A DNA stretch of 37,321 bases from Bacillota bacterium (GTDB taxonomy: Bacteria; Bacillota; Clostridia; Christensenellales; CAG-138), in assembly GCA_016282255.1 (NCBI GenBank), contig JAEEKE010000081.1:1-37321 (forward strand). Reading direction: 5' to 3'. This document shows positions 15,501-23,400 of the stretch, in pieces. Made by a program: the position numbers and the translations under genes. Numbering within the stretch: the first letter of the stretch is position 1; each line of letters begins with the position of its first letter. The notes under the pieces were generated by a model. That model was given only the letters and a program-made list of their open reading frames with translations, did no database searches and was not told the origin of the DNA.

Positions 15501-16522
15501 ATTACGAGGTCGCGGACTACACCTTCCTCGATGGGGACGGCGATAACTACACCTGGTCCCGCGTCAGCTCCACCAGCTACGCCTATGAGGGCGAGGGCTG
15601 CATGGGTTCCCGCTACAACAGTTCCTCCGAGGTCAACAACTGGATGATCCTGCCCGAGTTCCACGTTCCCGAGACCGATCCTTCCATGACCTTCTATGCG
15701 AGGGAGCGCACCACCACCTACGGCACCGAGTACCTCGGCATCTACGTAGGCACCGATCCCGAGGATCTCGATTCCTTCGTGCAGATCGGCTCGATGCTCG
15801 TGATCGACCATGTCGATTACAGGCAGTACGAGTTCGACCTTGCCGCCTATGCGGGCCAGAACGTCTACATCGCCTTCCGCCACTACAACTGCACCGACAC
15901 CTTCTACCTCTACATCGACCAGCTCGAGTTCTGGGGCGTGTATGACGAGCAGCCCCCGGTGGAGCAGATCATCACCGAGGTCGACGTGATCTTCGATATT
16001 CCGGAGTACGGCGCGGCTCCCGACTTCACCCCCGAGGTCCCCGAAGGCGCGCACTACTCGATCTCCGACTTCACCTGGAACAGGTATGACGGCGAGAACG
16101 ACATCATCATGACCGAGGAAGACGTATTCGACGATCCGAATTCGGTCTACTACCTGGTCTTCGAGCTCACCCCCGATGAGGGCTGGGATTTCGCGGAAGA
16201 CTGCATCGCAACGGTCAACGGACAGGCGGAGCTCTTTGACTTCGGCTTCCCGTTCGAGGGCTACTTCTACGGCATGTCCGTAGAGTTCACGGTCGAAGCG
16301 CCCGCCGTCGATACCTACGGCGACGTCGATCTCGACGGCAATGTCGAGGCCGAGGATGCGCTCCTTGCGATGCGCTGCGCGATGGGCCTTATCGAGCTCA
16401 CCGACGAGCAGCTCGCTCAGATGGACGTCAACGGCGACGGCGTCTATGACCTCGTCGACGCGGTCCTGATCCTCCGCTACGCGATGGGTCTGATCGACCA
16501 GTTCCCGATCGAGCTCGAATAA
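12536..16522 (+). CDS. Secreted multidomain protein with C-terminal dockerin (first of three)
   Basis: The product is a 1328-aa acidic exported protein. A signal peptide (1-25, cut after AAAFA) is followed by an anchor-J-like jelly roll (about 58-208), a beta repeat (213-327), a second jelly roll (333-493), four beta repeats (499-608, 618-725, 733-848, 853-967), a third jelly roll (978-1135), a sixth repeat (1144-1254) and a type I dockerin (1260-1321). Two jelly rolls open with FIDADGDG and YIDADGDG before aromatic residues, the third with FLDGDGDN; this is a calcium-type motif typical of choice-of-anchor-J domains. The repeats share a pattern like GFxVPxWGENPxFxVTVPEDAHY, then EGYxFAD and INGG. 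Dockerin loops DVDLDGNVEAEDA and DVNGDGVYDLVDA are intact. No catalytic domain is recognisable. Docking to a scaffoldin cohesin elsewhere is inferred; a surface adhesin or matrix role is the simplest reading. Confidence 0.9.
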   Translation: MAKKLIALFVAAMMALSLIPAAAFAKTAPETGLKLESVQKAENVSARGAKKAEPVKAAVTWDFEEDPTGTWNFIDADGDGYNWTWNTSASYAHESSGSITSASYQSGALTPDNWAQSPYFDMPEGGATLSFWVKNYSSYYPETFEVWYVYEGMGGMNPLAQNLTVSGTDWTQLSYQLPDSEGAQGMIAIRHYGCTDQYKFYIDDVEISDPADPYAIDPVEVDGFPTRIYAGQTPADVLANVTVPEDAHYIIDQLSAYDLEADEELYEDDEFVEGRSYLFGAMVETDLDYYFADGAELLANGGALELDPGYSSVNGTVAFVVPVALVCGGEAPLYGWYFETEDELEGWSYIDADGDGSYWYWLDAESLGEPLAYEGEGYMGSPSWNGGALTPDNYLLTPMLEIPEGTTTLSFYAAGVGASFCAEHFAVYVMTEDAESVDDLVELIPETVATADYVNYTADLSDYAGQTIRVAFRHFNVTDMNWLRLDQVEIFNEAPEVELIDLIEISGYVRPAYGEHPNFNLTVPEGVGYYIDHVVWNWYEGGTNHLLNSDSVFDQTDGFYYAEIWINWHDGYTMAEHPTVLINGEQGHTSTEHLYEWPQFLVQTEHVTVEEPEPQPELIDTVAIEGFTVPAWDENPDFDVTVPEDAHYSIDYTAWLCDGDQMIRQDVFDSETSSYMMSIVLVPEEGYEFADEVEATINGGTEYIGVANNTGEGTFHILTIEFTVEEPEPQPELIDTIEILDFVVPAWGENPYYNVTVPTDVHYTIDYTDWNWWSDELYDGDILLPSETFDNESYVYYQYFEIIPDEGYAFADQVTVLINGDATIAENHGWSENSGYYWIYTIDFAVEEPGSELIPIHEVYVNGYEAPVAGEDSQNHLNFTVPADAHYTIVTEGLNAPSWWDNDEDVPFYDIFFEGTNYSAGVTLNADEGYYFADDVVIYVNDDADLVDWTYSGLDMDDNTICYVWTVPEPATAGEEPGEPVLGYFFESDYEVADYTFLDGDGDNYTWSRVSSTSYAYEGEGCMGSRYNSSSEVNNWMILPEFHVPETDPSMTFYARERTTTYGTEYLGIYVGTDPEDLDSFVQIGSMLVIDHVDYRQYEFDLAAYAGQNVYIAFRHYNCTDTFYLYIDQLEFWGVYDEQPPVEQIITEVDVIFDIPEYGAAPDFTPEVPEGAHYSISDFTWNRYDGENDIIMTEEDVFDDPNSVYYLVFELTPDEGWDFAEDCIATVNGQAELFDFGFPFEGYFYGMSVEFTVEAPAVDTYGDVDLDGNVEAEDALLAMRCAMGLIELTDEQLAQMDVNGDGVYDLVDAVLILRYAMGLIDQFPIELE
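16319..16519 (+). other. Dockerin type I module of the first protein
   Basis: Two calcium-loop/helix halves: DVDLDGNVEAEDALLAMR and DVNGDGVYDLVDAVLILR, each followed by an AMGLI stretch. In each loop, positions 1, 3, 5 and 12 carry the Asp/Asn expected for calcium binding. The DNA is nearly identical to the module at 20099-20299. Confidence 0.88.
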
Positions 16523-16546
16523 GCGGAAAGCTTAACTAAACCCAAC

Positions 16547-16576
16547 AAAAGGCGGCGGGGCATCCTGCCGCCTTTT
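16547..16576 (+). terminator. Terminator after the first dockerin protein
   Basis: AAAAGGCGGC and GCCGCCTTTT are a perfect 10-bp inverted repeat ending in four T; the symmetric A/T ends could work in both directions. Confidence 0.75.
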
Positions 16577-16590
16577 ACCTTGCCCCGGTA

Positions 16591-16619
16591 TTGCGCTTTG
16601 GATTTCGAAATGATATAAT
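16591..16619 (+). promoter_or_regulatory. Promoter of the second dockerin protein
   Basis: TTGCGC (16591-16596), a 17-nt spacer and TATAAT (16614-16619), about 50 bases before the start; a GGAGG ribosome site follows. Confidence 0.72.
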
Positions 16620-16669
16620 TTAGCGGCATGGATGAGTATATCCATAAATAAATCAACGGAGGAAATACC

Positions 16670-19600
16670 ATGGTCAAAAGAATCGTAAGCATTCTGACAG
16701 CGGCGATGCTGTTGATCGGGCTCGTCCCCGCAGCATTCGCCAAAACGGCCGCTCCGGCTCCGGTCCGGAACGACCTTGAAGACGCGCTCAACGTTGAGGG
16801 CGGCACGCTCACCTTCACTAGCGTGGGCGACTACTCCTGGGGCGTCGTTTCCGACAGCGACAGCGGCCGCTTCTATGCTCAGAGCGGCAACGCGGGCGTC
16901 GCGAGCAGCGAATCCACGCTGTCCATGACCGCCGAGGTGGAGTCGAACATGTGCATAAAGTTCGATTTCAAGGCCTGGGGCGAGGGCACCAGCACCGCAT
17001 GGGACAAGTGCATCTTCTCGATGGACGGCACCCGCTATTTCAACTACGGCGCGCTGGATAACGACTGGACCGAGTACGTTCTCAACGTACCCTCGGGCGA
17101 GCATACCTTCACCTGGACCTATCAAAAGGACGGCACCGCCGACCCGACCGGCGACTATTTCGCGGTCGACAACGTCCGCTTCGAGGAGCGCGAGCCCCTG
17201 CCCGTCAACGAGGAGCTCGACGCCGCTGTCAACGCCGAGGGCGGCACGATCCATTTCTATTCCTTCGGCGACTATCCCTGGTTCGCCGAGACCGACGAAA
17301 CGACCGGCCGGGTATACGGCAAATCCGGCAACGCGGGCGTCAACAGCTCCGTTTCCGAGATGACGGCCTACGTCGATCTGCCGTCCTCAGGCACCGTTTC
17401 CTTCGATTTCAAGGCCTGGGGCGAGGGCAGCAAGTCCGAGAGGACCATCTGGGACCACTGCCGCTTCTACGTCGACGGCGCTGTGGTCCTCGACTACGGT
17501 GCGTACGACAACGACTGGGAAGCCTTCAGCTATGACCTTGAAGCCGGCGAGCATGAGCTCGTATGGTCCTATTCTAAGGACGGCTCCATGAGCAACGAGG
17601 GCGACTGTTTCGCGGTCGACAACGTTGAGATCGCCCTCAACGGCGAGCCCATGCCCATTATGATCGATACGATCGAGATCGAGGGCTTCACCGTGCCCGC
17701 ATGGGGCGAGCATCCCGATTTCGAGGTTTCCGTTCCCGAGGATGCGGATTATTACATCGAATACGCCGGCTGGCTGCGCGACTATGAGGCGATGATCCAG
17801 AGCGACGTCTTCGATATCGAGGGCTGCCCATACACGATGACGATCGTGATCGAGCCGAACGAGGGCTTTGAGATCGCCGGCGACGCTGAAGTGACCATCA
17901 ACGGCGACGCTTCGCTGGTTGGCAGCTCCGGAATCATCGAGGATCTGTTCCAGGTCTTCTCTGTCGCGTTCACCGTCGAAGCTCCCGAGCCGAATTATAT
18001 CGACTCCGTCGAGATCCTCGGCTTCACCGCTCCCGAATGGGGCGCGAACCCGGACCTTGAGCTCTCCGTGCCCGATGGCGCGCATTATTCCATCACCTCC
18101 TGCGAGTGGGATAAGCTCCACAACGGCATTACCGTCCTGACGCCCGAAGACGTGTTCGACGATCCCGAGGCGACCTACACCATGTATATCGAGCTCGCCT
18201 TTGAGGAGGGCTGGATACCCGCCGAAAACATCACCTTCACGCTCAACGGCGGCACCGAATACCTCGATTCCGACGGCTGCGGCTTCGTGGGCGGTCAGCA
18301 TCCCTACATCTACATGAACACCGTCGGCTTCACCGTCGAGGAGCCCGCAGAGAGCGACCTTGACCGCGCGCTGAACATCGAGGGCGGCGAGCTCCACTTC
18401 GATACGACCGTGACCTATCCCTGGATCACCGTTGACGACGGCGAACGCTTCTACGCTCAGAGCGGCAACGCGGGCGTAAGCTCCTCCAGCTCCACCCTCA
18501 CCACCACCGTCACCCTCGAGGCCGGCTCCGTGATCACCTTCGACTTCAAGGCATGGGGCGAGGGCAGCAGCTCCTTCTGGGATCACTGCGACTTCTATGT
18601 AAACAATACCCGCGTGCTCTACTACGGCGCTTACGACAACGAGTGGGAGACCTTCACCTACGCCGTTCCGGAAGCGGGCGAATATACCCTGACCTGGGTC
18701 TACACCAAGGACAGCAGCGTCAACCCGAACGGCGACTATTTCGCGGTCGATAACGTCTGTATCGGCAATCCCATCCTTCCCGAAACGATCAACGTCGATG
18801 ACGTGACCGTTGAGGAAGGCCGCTACGCGGCCGTCGTTTACGAGATCCTGCCCGAGGACGCCACCGACACCTCCGTCACCTTCGCGATCGAGGACACCTC
18901 CATCGCGACCGTCGATGAGGACGGCCTTGTTCACGGCGTTGCGGTCGGCGAGACCACCATCACCGTTACGAGCGTTTCGAACCCCGAAGTCTTCGGCACC
19001 GCGACCGTCACCGTCACCGAGGCGGGCCCGGCGGTCGCTCTCTACGGCTTCGGCTGCTATGATATCGGCGGCACGAATACCGGCAAGTGGGTCACCTTCA
19101 CCGACGTTGAGCCCGGCGTCGTTACCGCCGTCAGCGGCGAGATGGACAACACCTACGCCGCGGCCTATTACGACGGCTACATCTACGGCTACCGTCAGAG
19201 CGACGGTCAGTTCTACAAGGTCAACGCCGAGACCTTCGAGGTCGAGTATCTCTCCCTCGCGATCAACGATACGGCCCTAGACATGGCTTACAACTATGCG
19301 GACCATACGATGTATCTGCTCGCCCAGAGAGAAGAGGGCGGCAGCTATCCCATCTACCTGATGACCGTCGATCTTGAGACCGGCGAAGCGACTGACGTCG
19401 GCATGGTCTCCGGCACCGAAGGTTCCCTGCTCACCCTCGCCATCGACGGCGAAGGCAACGCCTACGGCCTCGCCGCCGGCAGCGACGCCGTGCTTTACAG
19501 CGTCGACCTTGCGACCGGCGAATGCACCGAGATCGGCGCGACCGGCATCGGTATGAACTACATCCAGAGCATGCACTGGGATATGAACACCGGCAGGCTC

Positions 19601-20302
19601 TTCTGGGCGCAGATCTACAGCACCAGCTCCAACGGTCTGTATGAAATCGATCCCGAGACCGGCGCAGCCGAATTCCTCGGCGTGATCGGCACAAGCGGCA
19701 TGGAGATCACAGGCCTCTACACGATCTATGACGAGGGCGGCGAACCCGAGCCGATCGACCTGATCGAGATCAACGATTTCGTGGTTCCCGAGTGGGGCGC
19801 GAATCCGTTCTACGGCGTGACCATCCCCGAGGATGCGGGCTATGCGATGATCCAGCGCGTCTGGTACAGGTTCAACGACTCCAGCCCGTTGAATCCCGAC
19901 GACACCTTCGACGATCCGAACGAAGAGTACTATATGTACTTCTTCTTCGTGCCGACTGAGGGCAATACCTTCGCGGATGAAGTCACCGTACTCATCAACG
20001 GCAGCGAGGAGCTTGTTTACTACGTCTCTTATTACAACGGCGGCATCTCCGTTTACACCAACTACTTCACCGTTGAGGAGCCCGTTACCGGCATCCTCGG
20101 CGACGTCGATCTCGACGGCAATGTCGAGGCCGAGGACGCGCTCCTTGCGATGCGCTATGCGATGGGCCTTATCGAGCTCACCGACGAGCAGCTCGCTCAG
20201 CTGGACGTCAACGGCGACGGCGTCTATGACCTCGTCGACGCGGTCCTGATCCTCCGCTATGCGATGGGCCTGATCGACCAGTTCCCGATCGAGCTCGAAT
20301 GA
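16670..20302 (+). CDS. Secreted multidomain protein with Big_2-like, propeller-like and dockerin domains (second of three)
   Basis: The product is a 1210-aa acidic exported protein. After a signal peptide (1-24, cut near AAFA) come two jelly-roll-like domains (34-172, 180-323) with the shared words SGNAGV and FDFKAWGEG and ending in FAVDNV, then two beta repeats (331-436, 443-557) and a third such jelly roll (561-698). A Big_2-like Ig domain (706-784; EDTSIATVDEDGLVHGVAVGETTITV) leads into a region of about 230 residues (788-1019) with blade-like repeats (YYDGYIYGYR, MTVDLETGEATDVG, YSVDLATGECTEIG, YEIDPETGAAEFLG) that reads as a beta-propeller. A further beta repeat (1028-1136) and an intact dockerin (1142-1203) close it. 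No enzyme motif is evident. The propeller and Big_2 parts set it apart from its neighbours and may carry the specific binding function; that is inference. Confidence 0.9.
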   Translation: MVKRIVSILTAAMLLIGLVPAAFAKTAAPAPVRNDLEDALNVEGGTLTFTSVGDYSWGVVSDSDSGRFYAQSGNAGVASSESTLSMTAEVESNMCIKFDFKAWGEGTSTAWDKCIFSMDGTRYFNYGALDNDWTEYVLNVPSGEHTFTWTYQKDGTADPTGDYFAVDNVRFEEREPLPVNEELDAAVNAEGGTIHFYSFGDYPWFAETDETTGRVYGKSGNAGVNSSVSEMTAYVDLPSSGTVSFDFKAWGEGSKSERTIWDHCRFYVDGAVVLDYGAYDNDWEAFSYDLEAGEHELVWSYSKDGSMSNEGDCFAVDNVEIALNGEPMPIMIDTIEIEGFTVPAWGEHPDFEVSVPEDADYYIEYAGWLRDYEAMIQSDVFDIEGCPYTMTIVIEPNEGFEIAGDAEVTINGDASLVGSSGIIEDLFQVFSVAFTVEAPEPNYIDSVEILGFTAPEWGANPDLELSVPDGAHYSITSCEWDKLHNGITVLTPEDVFDDPEATYTMYIELAFEEGWIPAENITFTLNGGTEYLDSDGCGFVGGQHPYIYMNTVGFTVEEPAESDLDRALNIEGGELHFDTTVTYPWITVDDGERFYAQSGNAGVSSSSSTLTTTVTLEAGSVITFDFKAWGEGSSSFWDHCDFYVNNTRVLYYGAYDNEWETFTYAVPEAGEYTLTWVYTKDSSVNPNGDYFAVDNVCIGNPILPETINVDDVTVEEGRYAAVVYEILPEDATDTSVTFAIEDTSIATVDEDGLVHGVAVGETTITVTSVSNPEVFGTATVTVTEAGPAVALYGFGCYDIGGTNTGKWVTFTDVEPGVVTAVSGEMDNTYAAAYYDGYIYGYRQSDGQFYKVNAETFEVEYLSLAINDTALDMAYNYADHTMYLLAQREEGGSYPIYLMTVDLETGEATDVGMVSGTEGSLLTLAIDGEGNAYGLAAGSDAVLYSVDLATGECTEIGATGIGMNYIQSMHWDMNTGRLFWAQIYSTSSNGLYEIDPETGAAEFLGVIGTSGMEITGLYTIYDEGGEPEPIDLIEINDFVVPEWGANPFYGVTIPEDAGYAMIQRVWYRFNDSSPLNPDDTFDDPNEEYYMYFFFVPTEGNTFADEVTVLINGSEELVYYVSYYNGGISVYTNYFTVEEPVTGILGDVDLDGNVEAEDALLAMRYAMGLIELTDEQLAQLDVNGDGVYDLVDAVLILRYAMGLIDQFPIELE
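20099..20299 (+). other. Dockerin type I module of the second protein
   Basis: Same two-loop module as in the first protein. Over 16321-16520 against 20101-20300 only six of 200 bases differ, and the residue changes are limited to Cys to Tyr and Met to Leu. Confidence 0.88.
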
Positions 20303-20326
20303 TCCCCTGAACCCTGATTCCCGTGC

Positions 20327-20350
20327 GGGGCGGCGCAAAAGCGCCGCCCC
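20327..20350 (+). terminator. Terminator-like hairpin after the second dockerin protein
   Basis: GGGGCGGCGC, loop AAAA, GCGCCGCCCC: a perfect 10-bp GC stem. The following T tract is weak, so termination may be partial. Confidence 0.6.
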
Positions 20351-20412
20351 GTTCGGCATCTCCTTATGCGGATGCGCCGTTCCTTTTCCCGGCGCTTTTC
20401 TTTGCGTCGCTA

Positions 20413-20441
20413 TTGTCAATATACCGTTTTTGTATTATAAT
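20413..20441 (+). promoter_or_regulatory. Promoter of the third dockerin protein
   Basis: TTGTCA (20413-20418), a 17-nt spacer and TATAAT (20436-20441). The leader ends in CAGCAAAGGAGATACA, almost the same as the leader of the first gene (CAGTAAAGGAGATACA). Confidence 0.8.
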
Positions 20442-20498
20442 GATCGAAAGCGATACCGCTTCATCCGCACGTCAAAAAACAGCAAAGGAGATACAGCA

Positions 20499-23400
20499 AT
20501 GGCAAAAAAACTGATCGCACTCTTCGTCGCGGCGATGATGCTATTTGGGCTCGTCCCGGCGGCCGCATTCGCGCGCACGGAGCAGCCCGCGCCTTCCGAC
20601 ACGCTCGTTTGGGACTTTGAGTCCGACCCCGAGGAGCAGGGCTTTACCATGCTCGATGCGGACGGCGACGGCAACAACTGGCACTGGCTCGTGACCGAAT
20701 CCACGTATGAGTACCATCACGAGGGCACCGGCCTGATGAAGAGCGAGTCCTACCTCTCGGGCGTCGCCCTTACCCCCGATAACTGGCTGATGACCCCGGC
20801 GTTCACGGGTTCCTCCATCAGCTTCTGGGCGAACCCCCGTTCGAGCACCTACAGCGCCGAATACCTCGGCGTCTACGTCTCCACGGACGGCGGCGAGAAC
20901 TGGGGCAGCGAGCTGTTCGGCCTCACGCTCCCCGAGGACGTCACCCCGACCGAATACACCGTCGATCTCGGCGACTACGCGGGTCAGGAGATAAAGGTCG
21001 CTTTCCGCCATTACGACTGCTCGGATCAGTACGCGCTGATGCTCGACTACGTCACCGTCGAGACCGGCTCCGAGGAGCCGCCAGCGGATCCCTACGCGAT
21101 CCACGCGATCGACGTCAGCGGCTTTGTCGCGCCCGTCGAGGGCATGACCGGCGCCGAATTCATCGCCGGCCTGACCGTCCCCGAGGATGCGAACTACGCT
21201 ATAGCCTCCGTCGAAGCCTACGACAACACCGACGGCGCGGCCCTGGAGGAGGATACCGTCCTCATCGCCGGCCACGTCTATCAGGTCGGCTGCATGGTCG
21301 AGCCCGAGGGCGACTACTACTTCTGGGATACCGCCGAGCTCACGGCCGACGGCGGCGGGACCGAGCTTGATGAGACCTTCAGCGGCGTCGTCAGCGCAAA
21401 CGAAGCCTGGATCGTGGCCGTCGAAATGACCTGCACCGAGGCGGAGACCCCGGTCGTCACGCTCGATGAAGCGCTCAATGCCCCGGGCGGCGAGCTGCAT
21501 TTCGAGACCGAGGGCGATTACCCCTGGACCGTCGTCAGCGAGGACGGCCGCGATTATGCCAAGAGCGGCAATGCCGGCGTTGCGAGCAGCGCCTCCTCTA
21601 TGACCGCCGGGGTGACCGTCGAAGCGGGCGACGTGCTCAGCTTCGAATTCAAGGCCTGGGGCGAGGGCACCGGCGGCGAGATCGGCGTCACGACCATCTG
21701 GGACAAGTGCATCTTCGCCGTGGACGGCGAGACCGTGCTGATGCTCGGCGCCCATCAGAACGAGGAGTGGGAGACCTTCGAATACGCCTTCGAGGCTGCG
21801 GGCGATCACACCCTGACCTGGTCCTACACCAAGGACAGCTCCGTCGATAAGCCCGGCGACTGCTTCTCGGTGGACAACGTCTGCTTGACCCACGGCGAGG
21901 AGCCCGAACCCGTGATCCGCGAGGTCTGGGTCGACGGCTGGGGCACCCCCGAAGAGGGCATAGCCGGTATCGACCACGTCTTCCTCACCGTGCCCGACGG
22001 CGCGCCGTACTACATCATCTACGGCGGCTGGCGCGATGAGACCGACCAGCAGCAGATGTGGAGCGAGGACCAGGTCTTCATCGCCGGCCACGAGTACAGC
22101 GAGGGCTGCCAGATCTGGGCGGAGGAGGGTTATACCTTCGCTGCGGACTGCGTCTTCCATACCAACGACGGCGACGATATCCTCGACGCCCAATGGTGCT
22201 ACGTCGACGAGCTCGACGATTACATCTGCTATATGAACAGCATCCCCGTCGTCTGCGAGGCCGAGGGCCCGCAGCCCGGCACGATCAGCGAGATACATGT
22301 CGACGGCGTCGAGTTCCCGCCCATCGCGGGCCAGAATGCCGACGACCACCTCGATATCACCGTTCAGGACGGCGAGCCCTACACGATCGAGTATGCCCGC
22401 TGGTTTGATGAGGACAATATCGCCGCCTTCCACGACGCGTTCGTCCTCGGCGGCCACTACTCCGTCAACATCTCCGTCGGCCTGCCCGACGGCTACGTGT
22501 TCGCGGACGAGGTGACGGTCTATATCAACGGCAGGACCGACCTCGCAAGCGAATACTACTTCAACTACGGCTCCTCCTACAGCTTCTACACGATCCCGTT
22601 CGAGTGCGTGGAGGAGGCCGAGCCCGAACCCATCACCTCCGTCAACGTCAACGGCTTCATCACCCCCGTCGCGGGCGAGACCGCCGAGGAGTTCCTCAGC
22701 CTGTATCTTGACGAAGGCGTGCATTATCAGATCGCCGAGATCGAGGGCTACGATATCTTCGGCGACGATCTCGCGCTCGTCACGCCCGAGACCGTCTTCA
22801 CTCCCGGCCACAGCTATATGGTAGGCTGCACCGTGACCGCGGACTACGGCTGGTATTTCGCCGCAGACTGCGAGCTGCTCGCCAACGGCGGCACCGAGCT
22901 GCTCGATCCCGAGCTCAGCGGCGTCTATGCCGAGGGCATCGCGGGCGTCACCTCCATCCTGATGACCTGCGGCGAGGACGATCCCTTCGCGATCCACGAG
23001 GTCGATATAAACGGCTTCGACGTTCCCGAATGGGGCGCGAATCCCGACTGCGAGGTCGAGTTCCCCGAGGACGCGCATTATACCCTCGATTCCATCCTCT
23101 GGTCCGGCTACGACGGTGAGTTCAACTTCATCGACCTCGATCCCGAGGACGTCTTCGACGATCCGAACATGCAGTATTATGCCGAGATCATGATCGTTCC
23201 CGAGGAGGGCTACAGCTTCGCAGAGGACTGCGTCGTCAGGATCAACGGCGGTTCCGACCTCGTCGACTTCTATTTCAACGACGTCACCGACCTCGATATC
23301 TCGACCGTCAACTTCACCGTCGAGGAGCCCGGCGAGCCCGAGCTGATCCCGATCCACGAGGTCTGGGTGGACGGCTGGGGCACCCCAGAAGAGGGCGTTG

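Noticed and set aside
13052..16054. A 1000-codon open frame on the minus strand opposite the first dockerin gene
   Set aside because: It is a shadow of GAC/GAG/GTC-rich coding on the plus strand: Val/Asp/Gly/Ala-rich, no signal, domain or ribosome site, whereas the plus frame has clear domains.
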